Positions 32,022-40,311 are shown, counted from the first letter of the stretch. The stretch is DNA of 64,000 nt from CAADGV01 sp040290295 (GCA_040290295.1 PSMW01000002.1:1-64000); one strand, 5' to 3'. The notes: a model not told the origin generated them from the sequence alone. Translations and numbers: made by a program.

Positions 32022-33128
32022 TTACTTGGTCGTTCGCTTGACACGAAGATACTCTCGTCTGAGTCGTTCGACAAACTCGGCGCGCCGGTGGTACAACCGT
32101 TTTAGCTTTCTTCGCTTGCCTTTTGCCAAAGCATAGGATGTCATGATGGGCATAGCGATCGTGGAGTCAACGTACGCAACCACGGTATCGGGAAGCTGGT
32201 CGGGATCGACCTTCCCCCAACTTACTGCTTCCGAAGGCGTAGCGCCTGAAAGTCCACCAGTATCGGGACGCGCATCGGTAATCTGAATGAAGAAATCATG
32301 ACCCTTCTCGTTGATCTTAAGAACCTCCTGAATCTGAGGCTCCGTTTGAAGAAGGAAGTTCTTGGGCGACCCTCCTCCGAAGATCAGCACGCCGCTTTTG
32401 CCCCCCCTCCGCTTTGCATCCAAAACAATCGCTGCGGTTTCATTGACGTCTACCAGCGGATCGATACGGGTACAATAGCCAGAAAGCGCCACTTCCGCTA
32501 TGTTCATCCCGATCGAACTGTCGCCCGGCGATGGGGTATACACCGGAACGCCACACCGGAAGGCGGCGGCAAGAACACTCGCATGCTTGATACCTAAAAT
32601 CTTCTCTCTTTCAGCAACATACCTTCCTAAACGGTAATGTAATTCCGCCGTTCCCATTTCTCTCTGGAATTCCTGCTCTCTCACAACCGCACGAAAAAAG
32701 TCATCCGTCTTGAGCAGAACATCATAATCGAAAAGAATATCGTAGATGCGGATTACTCCTTCTCTCCGCAGGACTCGATCATCGAGGAAAGGCGAGCCCC
32801 GATGCAGCGATTTCCCAATAGCAAAATGCGTATCGTGATACAAATTTGCCCCTGTGCTGACGATCCAATCCACAAATCCCATTTTGATGAGGGGTACGAT
32901 ACAAGAACCGCCTAAGCCTGCGGGTGTTAGCGCACCCGTCAAGCTCATGCCTATCGTTACATTCTCCTCCAGCATCTTTGATACGAAGAGGTGGCAGGCT
33001 TCCCTCAGTCTTGCGGCATTGTAGGCTTGGAAATAAGTATCTACCAGTTCATTCACCCTCACGTTTTTTGGAATCGGTTTTGACACGATTCGCTTCCCAC
33101 TGAGAAGACTATTCTTAATCGCCTTCAT
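32022..33128 (-). CDS. Deoxyhypusine synthase-like protein
   Basis: 368 residues of the DHS fold, an NAD-dependent enzyme that moves the aminobutyl group of spermidine. Family stretches include IGMSLTGALTPAGLGG, VDWIVSTGANLYHD, IFGGGSPKNFLLQ, TDARPDTGGLSGATPSEAVSWGK and YVDSTIAMPI. The Lys in SWGK matches the catalytic Lys of eukaryotic and archaeal DHS. Bacteria lack eIF5A, so the natural acceptor is likely a free amine (homospermidine-type chemistry) or an unknown protein. Length is normal. No other polyamine gene is near, so the reaction is inferred. Confidence 0.88.
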   Translation of the reverse strand: MKAIKNSLLSGKRIVSKPIPKNVRVNELVDTYFQAYNAARLREACHLFVSKMLEENVTIGMSLTGALTPAGLGGSCIVPLIKMGFVDWIVSTGANLYHDTHFAIGKSLHRGSPFLDDRVLRREGVIRIYDILFDYDVLLKTDDFFRAVVREQEFQREMGTAELHYRLGRYVAEREKILGIKHASVLAAAFRCGVPVYTPSPGDSSIGMNIAEVALSGYCTRIDPLVDVNETAAIVLDAKRRGGKSGVLIFGGGSPKNFLLQTEPQIQEVLKINEKGHDFFIQITDARPDTGGLSGATPSEAVSWGKVDPDQLPDTVVAYVDSTIAMPIMTSYALAKGKRRKLKRLYHRRAEFVERLRREYLRVKRTTK

Positions 33129-33734
33129 TGAAGCTATCTGTTGAGGTGAATAGGCTAAGCTTTGCTTGCCTAATATACGAAATGGGCAAGAAAATGCAAG
33201 GAAATTTATAAGAATTTGACAGTTTTGGGGAGAGGAAAAGCAGAAGCTTCCAAGGTCTGACCGTCACCGCCCACCCAGTTCGGCGGAGCGTGCGAAACAG
33301 CCTTTCCGGCGACATGTCAAAAAAACTGCAAAATTACCTGAAAAAACAGACAAAATATCGGGGTAGGGGAAAAGCAGATAGGTACATCCCACCTATAACC
33401 GGTTCAAAACCTACTGATTGCGACCAAACGCATGAGACCTCGACGGGATTGGTGGGACTGGAGAAAACCCCATTCTCGTCGATCAGAACTGGAACAGTGC
33501 CTACACCCGCAGTGCCCTGCTCCAAAAGCCGATTGCCGTCGATTGTCCGACGATAGCAATTGTGACAACATCAAAGAATGTGAGTTCCCTTTATCTACAG
33601 ATGCTGCATCAGCGTTGAGGTCGCCAAGTTTCCTGCAGAGGATTCACCACTCAGGGCACCGAATGCTGAGGTGAAAATAGGGCATAGGTTTTCGATCTCC
33701 TGAAACCGCAATTCCAACCTCGTCATGGGAAGCG
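33129..33734. other. Gene-poor stretch
   Basis: No supportable gene, RNA or repeat is seen. Short open frames exist on both strands but lack ribosome binding sites and coding-like composition. A/T tracts near 33200-33360 are more frequent than in the flanking genes. Confidence 0.4.
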
Positions 33735-33995
33735 TCAAAGATCAATCATCACGACCCATGTGCTTTGAAGGTCGAAGAGGGCGAGACGTTCTTGACCGCT
33801 CTTTACGGTGTTTTTGTAAGTGCGAAAATCTGGGTTGCGGCTAATATCTGTCTTGACCCAAGCATAAGCTCTGTTGGAGGGAATTGCAACTTCGCGGATT
33901 GCTTTATCCGCTTGCGCATTCCCCCCATCTTATATGACGGCAAAACGACCCCAATAGACTGACTGGGTGACACTCATACATTGCCCTTCATCCAT
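33735..33995 (-). pseudogene. Probable decayed small gene with an in-frame stop
   Basis: On the minus strand a coding-like frame starts at ATG 33995 (MDEGQCMSVTQSVYWGRFAVI), meets TAA at 33930-33932 after 21 codons, then continues in the same frame for 64 codons (DGGNAQADKAIREVAIPSN..., ending STWVVMIDL) to TGA at 33735. GGAG lies eight bases before the ATG. Both halves have purine-first codons and protein-like composition, so a TAT-to-TAA type nonsense change is plausible. The family is not recognised. It could instead be two short frames or chance. Confidence 0.4.
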
Positions 33996-34253
33996 CTAAG
34001 CAACTCCGCTTCCTGAAAATATTTGCCGTGCATTTATATCATAGACGTGAGTGGTTCTTGCTTTCAGCCGATTTAGAGTCTTTCAAGTACTGCGTATCAT
34101 TTACGTACGCGCTCTCGAATGAAAGCAAATTGCTTCACCTGCTCGCGGCGGTGCGGGCTCCCTCAGGAGGTTTTTGAAATACATATTGGTTAGATGCTGC
34201 AGCGCAGAATAACAAGACCCTCTCTCGTTGTGCAAAAGATATGTGCGAAAGAC
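33996..34253. other. Noncoding stretch upstream of the fur promoter
   Basis: No gene is seen. A small hairpin, CCTC-AG-GAGG followed by TTTTT, lies near 34162-34177 and could be a weak terminator. Confidence 0.35.
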
Positions 34254-34282
34254 TTGACAAAGTAGTCTTGTCTTCTTATTTT
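34254..34282 (+). promoter_or_regulatory. Sigma70-type promoter of fur/feo
   Basis: TTGACA, a 17-bp spacer and TATTTT. The -10 lies inside the palindromic operator, so a bound repressor would block the polymerase. Confidence 0.6.
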
Positions 34283-34310
34283 TATTTGGAATAAGTCTAA
34301 ATAAAAATAA
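34276..34310 (+). promoter_or_regulatory. AT-rich palindromic operator (putative Fur box)
   Basis: A perfect 12-bp inverted repeat, TTATTTTTATTT and AAATAAAAATAA, separated by 11 bases whose flanks extend the symmetry (ATTTGGA...TCTAAAT). It overlaps the -10 and start region, six bases before the fur ATG. Position and symmetry suggest autoregulation by the Fur-family product; this is inference. Confidence 0.6.
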
Positions 34311-34316
34311 GCAACA

Positions 34317-34757
34317 ATGGAAACGCAGGCGGCCCACGAAATCCTTCGAAATCATTTGAAATCCCAAGGCAAGCTGAGGGCAACCCCGGAGCGATTCGCT
34401 GTTTGGGATGCCGTGTTGGAAAGCCAGGGGCATTTCGATGCTGAAAGTCTCTACTACCGGATGGTCTCCAAGGGAGTCAAGGTTTCGAAGGCAACGGTAT
34501 ATAACACGCTCGATCTGCTTCAGGAGTGTGGTCTCGTCTCAAAGTACCGCTTTGCCGAAAGTACGTCTCGGTACGAGAAAGCCTTTGGTAGGCCGCATCA
34601 TCACCACATGATTTGTTTGAGCTGTGGCGACATTCTTGAGTTCGTGAGCGATCGTCTCGAACGCATTCAAGAAGAGATCGCCGAAAGCAAGGATTTCAAA
34701 ATCCAAAGCACGACGATCCAGATTTTTGGAACGTGCTCCAAGTGTACCAAGAAATAA
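34317..34757 (+). CDS. fur: Fur family metal-dependent transcriptional regulator
   Basis: 146 residues. A winged-helix DNA-binding domain (RATPERFAVWDAVLESQGHFDAESLY; KVSKATVYNTLDLLQECGLV) is followed by the metal-binding dimerisation domain with HHHH at about 94-97, CLSCGD and a C-terminal CSKC. This is the Fur/PerR/Zur superfamily. Linkage to feoAB directly downstream supports iron as the signal, but PerR or Zur cannot be fully excluded. It lies under a palindromic operator, and feoA begins 9 bp after its stop, so it probably represses its own iron-uptake operon. Confidence 0.9.
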   Translation: METQAAHEILRNHLKSQGKLRATPERFAVWDAVLESQGHFDAESLYYRMVSKGVKVSKATVYNTLDLLQECGLVSKYRFAESTSRYEKAFGRPHHHHMICLSCGDILEFVSDRLERIQEEIAESKDFKIQSTTIQIFGTCSKCTKK

Positions 34758-34766
34758 GGAGATGCA

Positions 34767-35015
34767 ATGGATCGCTTCTGCGACGCTGCCGACACTATCT
34801 CATTGAACGACGTTCCTCTTGGAACGCGCGTTCGCGTTCGACAACTGATTTCTCACCCCGAGCTGAGTACTCGGTTACGAGAGATAGGCATAAACGAAAA
34901 CGCACTCATTCGTCCTGTCAACAGAGGGAACGGGAGTCTTATCTGCGAAGTGTGCAACACGCGTATAGGACTGACACAGATGCTCGCCCGCTCTATTCTT
35001 ATCACGATGGTATAA
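34767..35015 (+). CDS. feoA: FeoA-domain protein (first copy)
   Basis: 82 residues: an SH3-like FeoA domain, SLNDVPLGTRVRVRQLI...LSTRLREIGINENALIRPVNRGNGSLICEVCNTRIGLTQMLARSILI. The LREIGI and RIGL positions correspond to LxxLGl and RlAl of FeoA. FeoA is a small cytoplasmic partner of the ferrous iron transporter FeoB. AAGGAG precedes the ATG, which lies 9 bp after fur. It has a CEVC pair not usual in FeoA, so it may bind metal. A second FeoA follows 13 bp later. Confidence 0.85.
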   Translation: MDRFCDAADTISLNDVPLGTRVRVRQLISHPELSTRLREIGINENALIRPVNRGNGSLICEVCNTRIGLTQMLARSILITMV

Positions 35016-35028
35016 CGAGGTTGTGACG

Positions 35029-35271
35029 ATGCACGAAACGCCGCTGAGTTTACTTACGCCCGGAGAATCGGGAACGGTTGTCCGCATCGTGACTCCGACG
35101 AGCGCTCTGCGGCGCCGCTTGATGGAGATGGGCTTGATCAGAGGGACGACCATCGAGCTGGTACGCCACGCGCCGATGGGAGACCCGATAGAAGTGAAAG
35201 TGAAAGGCTATCGACTCTCGCTTCGGCGAGGCGAAGCAGAAGCTGTTCTTGTTCAGAAGATTCCCTCATGA
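35029..35271 (+). CDS. feoA: FeoA-domain protein (second copy)
   Basis: 80-residue FeoA: SLLTPGESGTVVRIVTPTSALRRRLMEMGLIRGTTIELVRHAPMGDPIEVKVKGYRLSLRRGEAEAVLV. This is the canonical form, with LMEMGLIRGT, APMGDPIEVKVKGY and SLRRGEA. The ATG at 35029 is preferred over GTG at 35023 because CGAGG then sits eight bases upstream. It overlaps feoB by four bases (ATGA), the usual FeoA-FeoB coupling. It is probably the true FeoB partner, with the first copy more diverged. Confidence 0.92.
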   Translation: MHETPLSLLTPGESGTVVRIVTPTSALRRRLMEMGLIRGTTIELVRHAPMGDPIEVKVKGYRLSLRRGEAEAVLVQKIPS

Positions 35272-37385
35272 CGTTCGAGATTACACAACAAACCAAGCCA
35301 CAGTACATCGCGCTTATAGGGAATCCTAATTGCGGCAAGACGACTTTGTTCAACGCCCTGACTGGCTTGCGTCAAAAGGTCGGCAACTATCCAGGCGTTA
35401 CTGTTGAGAAAAAGGAAGGCAAACTTCTTCTCGACGACGGCTCGGAAGTGACCTTGCTCGATCTTCCGGGAACCTACAGCTTGAACGCAACCTCTCCCGA
35501 CGAGCGAATTGCCACCGATATCCTCCTCGGCAGAGCCACACACACGAGAACTCCCGATCTGGTTATCTGCGTCGTGGATGCAAGCAACATCGAACGCAAC
35601 CTCTACCTCGTCAGTCAGATACTCGACCGAAGACTCCCCGTGATCATCGCGCTGAATATGATTGACGTCGCGGTGGATGCAGGTATTTCGATCGACATCA
35701 AAGGACTTTCGAGAGAGCTTGGCGTACCTGTTCTTCCCACCATTGCCAGTAAGGGAATCGGATTCAAAGCGTTGAAAGATGCCATCGTACAGGCAGAAAG
35801 TGAGCGACCGCCACAGCGTCTCTGGCGGATGCCTCAACTCGTCGAAGAAGAATGCACCGAGCTTGTGGGCTTATTGAAACAACATCACAAATTGGACGAC
35901 CCCATCGCATTTCATGAAGCGCTTGCTCTCTTAACAGCGCCCGAGTCCCTCGACGAGCACCGCGACCGTTTCGCTCCCGATCTGATAGCTCATGTACGCA
36001 AAGACCACGAGCGGCTGGAGTTCATGGGTATCGACCGCCAATCGGTTGTCATCGAGTCTCGATATGATTGGATCAAGAGTATCTGTGCGAAAACGGTCAC
36101 GCAGTCCACAACCAACGAGCTTACGACCAGCGACAAGATCGATCGGATTGTCACGCACAAATTATGGGGTTTTGTCATCTTTCTTGGTGTTATGGCACTG
36201 ATGTTTCAATCCATTTTCACATGGGCAGCCATCCCGATGGAGTGGATCGCAAATGCGTTCGATTGGATCGGGACTCTGATTCGCACAGCGATGCCACCCG
36301 GCGATCTTCGTGATCTGATCGTGAACGGAGGGCTTGCCGGTGTGTCCGCGGTAGTCACTTTCCTTCCGCAAATCCTCTTCCTCTTTCTTTTCCTCGGATT
36401 GCTGGAGGATACGGGGTACATGGCTCGCGCAGCGTTCATCATGGATCGTTTGATGAGTAAGGTGGGGTTGCACGGCAAATCGTTCATTCCTTTGCTCAGT
36501 TCGTTTGCCTGCGCGATACCCGGCATCATGGCAACGCGCACGATCGAGAGTCCAAAAGATCGTCTCGTCACCATGCTTGTCGCTCCGTTGATGAGTTGCA
36601 GTGCCCGCTTGCCGGTGTACGCGCTGTTAATCGCGGCGTTCATTCCCTCTCACAACGTGTTCGGCATTTTTTCGCTGCCGGGAGTTACGTTGCTTTCGAT
36701 GTATCTCCTCGGACTCACCATGGCGCTTTCGATGGCATGGTTGTTCAAGAACACGCTCTTGAAAGGCGCTCCGCCATTGTTCATCATGGAGCTTCCGCCG
36801 TACAAAATGCCTTCGTTCCGGGCCATTCTCGTGCAAATGTGGGAGCGATCGAGATTGTTTTTGGAGAAAGCGGGCACTATTATTCTCGGAGTCTCCATCA
36901 TCTTGTGGTTTCTTGCTACCTATCCCAAGGTCGAAGGCGCGACGCCGGCTGAGCAACTCCGTCACAGTTTTGTCGGGCGTGCAGGGCAACTCATCGAACC
37001 GCTCATCAAGCCGTTGGGATTTGACTGGAAAATCGGCATCGGCATGATCGGCTCGCTTCTGCAGCGTGAAGTGTTCGTCAGTACGATGGGTACGATCTAC
37101 AACATTCAGAATGCCGACGACGATGCAGTCACCATGTCGCTCCACGAACAAATGCGGAAGGATATCGATCCAGAAACAGGTATGCCGGTGTGGACGGCAC
37201 TGACGGCTATTTGTGTAATGGTGTATTATGTTCTCGCCATGCAGTGCATGTCCACCGTTGCAGTGATGCGGCGCGAAACCAACGGTTGGAAGTGGCCCCT
37301 CTTCCAGATCGGATACATGACTGCGCTTGCGTACGGGATGACATTTCTTGTGTACCGAATCGGATTATGGATTGGAGGGTCGTAA
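35268..37385 (+). CDS. feoB: Ferrous iron transporter FeoB
   Basis: 705-residue inner-membrane Fe(II) transporter. The N-terminal G-protein domain has G1 GNPNCGKT (18-25), G2 NYPGVTVE, G3 DLPG and G4 NMID. A GDI-like helical spacer and the membrane part follow, with two Gate motifs (LPQILFLFLFLGLLEDTGYM; SSFACAIPGIMATRTI). Length is normal for the family. It overlaps feoA upstream and the small Cys-rich partner gene downstream (TAATG). Expression is expected under low iron through the upstream Fur-type operator. Confidence 0.97.
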   Translation: MTFEITQQTKPQYIALIGNPNCGKTTLFNALTGLRQKVGNYPGVTVEKKEGKLLLDDGSEVTLLDLPGTYSLNATSPDERIATDILLGRATHTRTPDLVICVVDASNIERNLYLVSQILDRRLPVIIALNMIDVAVDAGISIDIKGLSRELGVPVLPTIASKGIGFKALKDAIVQAESERPPQRLWRMPQLVEEECTELVGLLKQHHKLDDPIAFHEALALLTAPESLDEHRDRFAPDLIAHVRKDHERLEFMGIDRQSVVIESRYDWIKSICAKTVTQSTTNELTTSDKIDRIVTHKLWGFVIFLGVMALMFQSIFTWAAIPMEWIANAFDWIGTLIRTAMPPGDLRDLIVNGGLAGVSAVVTFLPQILFLFLFLGLLEDTGYMARAAFIMDRLMSKVGLHGKSFIPLLSSFACAIPGIMATRTIESPKDRLVTMLVAPLMSCSARLPVYALLIAAFIPSHNVFGIFSLPGVTLLSMYLLGLTMALSMAWLFKNTLLKGAPPLFIMELPPYKMPSFRAILVQMWERSRLFLEKAGTIILGVSIILWFLATYPKVEGATPAEQLRHSFVGRAGQLIEPLIKPLGFDWKIGIGMIGSLLQREVFVSTMGTIYNIQNADDDAVTMSLHEQMRKDIDPETGMPVWTALTAICVMVYYVLAMQCMSTVAVMRRETNGWKWPLFQIGYMTALAYGMTFLVYRIGLWIGGS

Positions 37386-37567
37386 TGGATTGGCAACAGG
37401 TTTCGTCGTTGGTGATTGTTGCAGTTACTGCCGTGCTTCTTGCACGACACGAGATACGTCGACGGCGGCGCGCCAAGATGCGAGCGTGTGGACACGATTG
37501 CGGTTGCTCGTCCCGCATTTTGGAGCAACTACAGGCAGCAGCTTCCGCCCAGCATCAGCGGAAATAA
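37385..37567 (+). CDS. FeoB-associated Cys-rich membrane protein
   Basis: 60 residues: one membrane helix (MDWQQVSSLVIVAVTAVLLARHE), a very basic patch (IRRRRRAK), then a Cys motif CGHDCGCSS and a polar tail. This layout matches the small FeoB-associated Cys-rich proteins encoded next to feoB in many bacteria, thought to assist or gate Fe(II) uptake. Its ATG shares a base with the feoB stop (TAATG), so translation is coupled. A terminator-like hairpin follows 26 bp later. Confidence 0.85.
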   Translation: MDWQQVSSLVIVAVTAVLLARHEIRRRRRAKMRACGHDCGCSSRILEQLQAAASAQHQRK

Positions 37568-37592
37568 AAGTTTCTGTTGACACAAAACAGAA

Positions 37593-37631
37593 AGCGTGTT
37601 CACTCCTCGGCAAAGGTTTGGTGAACACGCT
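37593..37631 (+). terminator. Terminator-like hairpin after the feo operon
   Basis: A perfect 11-bp stem, AGCGTGTTCAC with GTGAACACGCT, and a 17-base loop, followed by CCTTTG. The T run is poor, so read-through into the porin unit is possible. Confidence 0.55.
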
Positions 37632-37760
37632 CCTTTGAAAGGTCTCTCGTTCGTTTCGAGACTCCCTCCGCCTTCAATATAGGAAAGCTCGAGAGGGATG
37701 TCAAGAAACAGACGATGAGATCACAAACCATCTCATCACAAACAACCTTCGGAGGTACTC

Positions 37761-38876
37761 ATGCGTTCTGTTTCTTGGTTGTGGCGAGTGATCGTGTTGT
37801 TGCTTTTTTCAACGCTGCACGCTCAACCGCAATCCAAAACAGCGGTTGGAGGGTACGGCGAACTTCACTACAACGAACCCGACGGCTCCCGTCGCGGCAT
37901 GTTGGATTTCCATCGGTTCATCATCTATCTCTCCCACACATTCAACGACAAGATTTCTTTTCGCTCGGAGCTTGAACTTGAACATACCAAGCTCGAAGCC
38001 GGCGATCCCGACGGCGGTGAGGTTGCACTCGAGCAAGCCTATCTCGACTATGCCATCAGCAAAACCGTTGGCGTGCGAGCCGGCATTCTCTTGGCGCCGG
38101 TCGGGTTGATCAATCTCTACCATGAACCGCCTTCCTTCCACGGCGTCGAACGACCGAGCGTTGACCGCGTCATCATCCCAACCACGTGGCGGGAATCGGG
38201 CATCGGTATCTACGGCTCGCCTGCCGAGAATGTGCTGTATCAACTGTACATCGTTGCGGGACTGAAAGCGGAGGGATTCACTGCGAGCAGTGGACTGCGG
38301 AACGGAAGGCAAAGCGCCTTTGAAAGCAATCCTGCCAATCCATCTTTGACGGGGCGACTCGACTACTCCCCCGTCCTCGGACTGCAACTCGGTGCATCAT
38401 TCTACGTGGGGGGTGCCACTGCTGACCAAGATAGTATCGGCGATGCACGTGTCGCTCTCTGGTCTGCTGATGTTCGCTACAACATTGGCGATCTCTCGGT
38501 GCGCGCCGTTGGTGCGATCGCGACCATCGGCGATGCCGACAAGATCAATGCGCGCTTCGGCAAGAACGTGGCGGACAAGCTGTACGGTTATTACCTCGAA
38601 GGCGCATACAATATTCTGCCGCTCCTGAGCCCCGATTCTGAACAGGAGCTGTATCTGTTCGCGCGCTACGAGAAGTACAACACGCAAGCAACGACAACGC
38701 AGTTCAGTCCGTTACAACAGTACAATCGCAACGACATCGTTGTCGGACTGACGTACAAGCCGACATACAACACGTCGTTCAAGTTCGATTACACGTTCAT
38801 GAACAACGCCTTGAACCTTGGTAGTGCCCGCAACACGAAGCAGCTCAACGTGGGCATCGGCTATTTCTTCAACTGA
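37761..38876 (+). CDS. Outer-membrane porin (phosphate-selective porin O/P-like)
   Basis: 371 residues with a signal peptide (cleavage near LHAQPQ) and a beta-barrel pattern: AVGGYGELHYNEP, FHRFIIYLSHTFNDKISFRSELELEHTK, EQAYLDYAISKTVGVRAGILLAPVGLIN, ending in a strand IGYFFN with terminal aromatic-Asn. The barrel and the GxLLxPxGxxN motif resemble porins of the OprO/P and related Bacteroidota families. GGAGG lies before the ATG. It follows the feo unit and precedes the FMN-binding protein by 92 bp. The solute is unknown; a link to iron is positional only. Confidence 0.82.
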   Translation: MRSVSWLWRVIVLLLFSTLHAQPQSKTAVGGYGELHYNEPDGSRRGMLDFHRFIIYLSHTFNDKISFRSELELEHTKLEAGDPDGGEVALEQAYLDYAISKTVGVRAGILLAPVGLINLYHEPPSFHGVERPSVDRVIIPTTWRESGIGIYGSPAENVLYQLYIVAGLKAEGFTASSGLRNGRQSAFESNPANPSLTGRLDYSPVLGLQLGASFYVGGATADQDSIGDARVALWSADVRYNIGDLSVRAVGAIATIGDADKINARFGKNVADKLYGYYLEGAYNILPLLSPDSEQELYLFARYEKYNTQATTTQFSPLQQYNRNDIVVGLTYKPTYNTSFKFDYTFMNNALNLGSARNTKQLNVGIGYFFN

Positions 38877-38968
38877 ACTGCACATGGGCAAAGCACGCCG
38901 GACCACACGTACCCGGCGTGTGTCGCTCGTTCGAGAACCCTGAAAACCAAGAGCGTTGGTTTTACGTC

Positions 38969-39514
38969 ATGATCGTCTTGCTCGTTCTTCTCCAATACTT
39001 TTCGATCACTTCTGCAGAACTGAATCAGGCGGAGCGTGTGGCTCGGCGCGTTTTCCCCTCGACAACGCATATAGCGCGCCTTCCGTTCGACTTGCGTCGA
39101 CGCGATAACGACTCGCTGCGGTTGCTGGTCAAGCATGTATCGTTACCCGACACGCTCGTCCTGCTGTGCGTCTATGACAACCATGACGTGCTCGGGTATG
39201 CGGTCGCTGCAAACGTGAAAGGGAAAGATCAACCAATCACGTTTTGCGTCGTCGTGGATGAGGCGCTTCGCATCACCGACATGGATATCCTGACGTATCG
39301 AGAGCCCTATGGCGGCGAGGTACGGCAAGCGTCATGGCTCAAACAGTTCTTTGGGAAATCGCCGGAGGATCCTCTCCGGGCGGGGAGAGAAATCCGTAAC
39401 ATCACGGGCGCAACCATCTCCGTGCGTTCGGTGACACAGGGGGTGAAGGACCTGCTTGCCATTCTTCGCGCGCTCTCTCCATGTTTACCACACACATCGG
39501 AGGTTGCTCGATGA
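38969..39514 (+). CDS. Periplasmic FMN-binding domain protein
   Basis: 181 residues. A short hydrophobic leader (MIVLLVLLQYFSITSAE) suggests export. The FMN-binding domain shows VLGYAVAANVKGKDQPITFCVVVD, REPYGGEVRQASWLKQFFGK and the flavinylation motif TGAT at 146-149 (NITGATIS), as in NqrC/RnfG-type proteins modified by ApbE. It could carry electrons in the periplasm. A GTG 51 bases upstream would give a longer protein, but the leader fits this ATG. The stop overlaps the next gene's ATG (ATGA). The partner is probably the adjacent membrane protein. Confidence 0.75.
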   Translation: MIVLLVLLQYFSITSAELNQAERVARRVFPSTTHIARLPFDLRRRDNDSLRLLVKHVSLPDTLVLLCVYDNHDVLGYAVAANVKGKDQPITFCVVVDEALRITDMDILTYREPYGGEVRQASWLKQFFGKSPEDPLRAGREIRNITGATISVRSVTQGVKDLLAILRALSPCLPHTSEVAR

Positions 39515-39999
39515 GATTTCGTTTGCAGGATGCGGATGCATCGCTTCGGATCTTCTTGACGATGGTGCTCCTCGTCATCACGGTCGGTTATGGCGTCGGC
39601 TTGCTGTTCGTCGAACATACGACTGCGTTGACTGTTCGCGGCATAGAAGAACAGTTTCTCGGTAATGAAGAAGCCGCACCACAGCAAGAAATTCGTTATG
39701 CAAAATCTGCCCACGAGATGTTCGTCTTCATGCACAACCACATTCTTTCGCTGGGGATGATGTTCTTTGTTGTAGGCGGCATATTCTGGTTTAGTTCACT
39801 CGTCTCGAACAGAACGAAAACATTGCTGATGGTGGAGCCGCTTGTTGCCATTCTCACGACGTTCGGGGGGATGGCACTGGTTCGTTACGTTTCACCTGTG
39901 TTCAGTTGGTTGGTGTTGCTCTCGGGTCTCTCGCTTGCCCTCTGTTATGTGGCAATGGTTACGCTTATCGTTCGTGAGCTTTGGTTCGAACGCCCATGA
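39511..39999 (+). CDS. Four-helix membrane protein
   Basis: 162 residues with four predicted membrane helices: residues about 16-38, 74-99, 105-127 and 132-153. Helix 2 and its lead-in hold three His (HEMFVFMHNHILSLGMM) that could bind heme or metal. I do not recognise a named family. GGAGG lies seven bases before the ATG, which overlaps the FMN-binding gene stop. Co-translation with a flavin protein suggests the pair moves electrons across the inner membrane, perhaps for ferric iron reduction near the feo locus. This is inference. Confidence 0.75.
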   Translation: MRFRLQDADASLRIFLTMVLLVITVGYGVGLLFVEHTTALTVRGIEEQFLGNEEAAPQQEIRYAKSAHEMFVFMHNHILSLGMMFFVVGGIFWFSSLVSNRTKTLLMVEPLVAILTTFGGMALVRYVSPVFSWLVLLSGLSLALCYVAMVTLIVRELWFERP

Positions 40000-40050
40000 G
40001 ACGTCAACGCACACGACAGTTTTTGGAAGGCTCAGTCATAACGCTGAACG

Positions 40051-40275
40051 ATGTCCGACAAAAATATGCCATCCGTCCTCGCTATAGGTGCCAACGGGCA
40101 AGTGCTGAAATCGCTGGCAGGCGATGCCCTGCACGTGCAGTATGGTAACTGTACGCTAACGCTCTCTTGCGCCGAGTTCCACGACCTCTGCCAGATGCTC
40201 GAAGAAACTGCAGCAGCGTTGGAGCGAGAGCATGAGTGTGGGGAGACAACGTCTGATCCGCAGCAAAAAGTGTAA
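40051..40275 (+). CDS. Small hypothetical protein
   Basis: 74 residues: SDKNMPSVLAIGANGQVL, then LHVQYGNCTLTLSCAEFHDLCQMLEETAAALEREHE and a polar tail. The middle resembles short Bacteroidota proteins of unknown function that combine a beta hairpin with a C-terminal helix; three Cys are present. There is no signal peptide or membrane segment. Ribosome binding site support is weak. It follows the four-helix membrane protein gene by 51 bp and precedes a new promoter. Confidence 0.5.
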   Translation: MSDKNMPSVLAIGANGQVLKSLAGDALHVQYGNCTLTLSCAEFHDLCQMLEETAAALEREHECGETTSDPQQKV

Positions 40276-40282
40276 ACGGCTC

Positions 40283-40311
40283 TTGCATCTGCCAAAGAAT
40301 ATTGGTATAAA
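40283..40311 (+). promoter_or_regulatory. Sigma70-type promoter of the T9SS exoprotein gene
   Basis: TTGCAT, a 17-bp spacer and TATAAA, just after the stop of the small hypothetical gene. It leaves a leader of roughly 87 bases before the ATG at 40405. Confidence 0.6.

Noticed and set aside
33236..33290. Possible signal recognition particle RNA, because GGTCAGACC and GGAAG occur together on the minus strand
   Set aside because: The conserved apical loop and its asymmetric internal loop are not formed, and the downstream GNAR-type segment is missing. The local pairing is instead an AAGCTT palindrome.
33290..33674. Short plus-strand frames (for example MRPRRDWWDWRKPH...) as genes
   Set aside because: No ribosome binding site, no coding-like codon pattern and no family resemblance. 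They overlap other frames equally poor in support.
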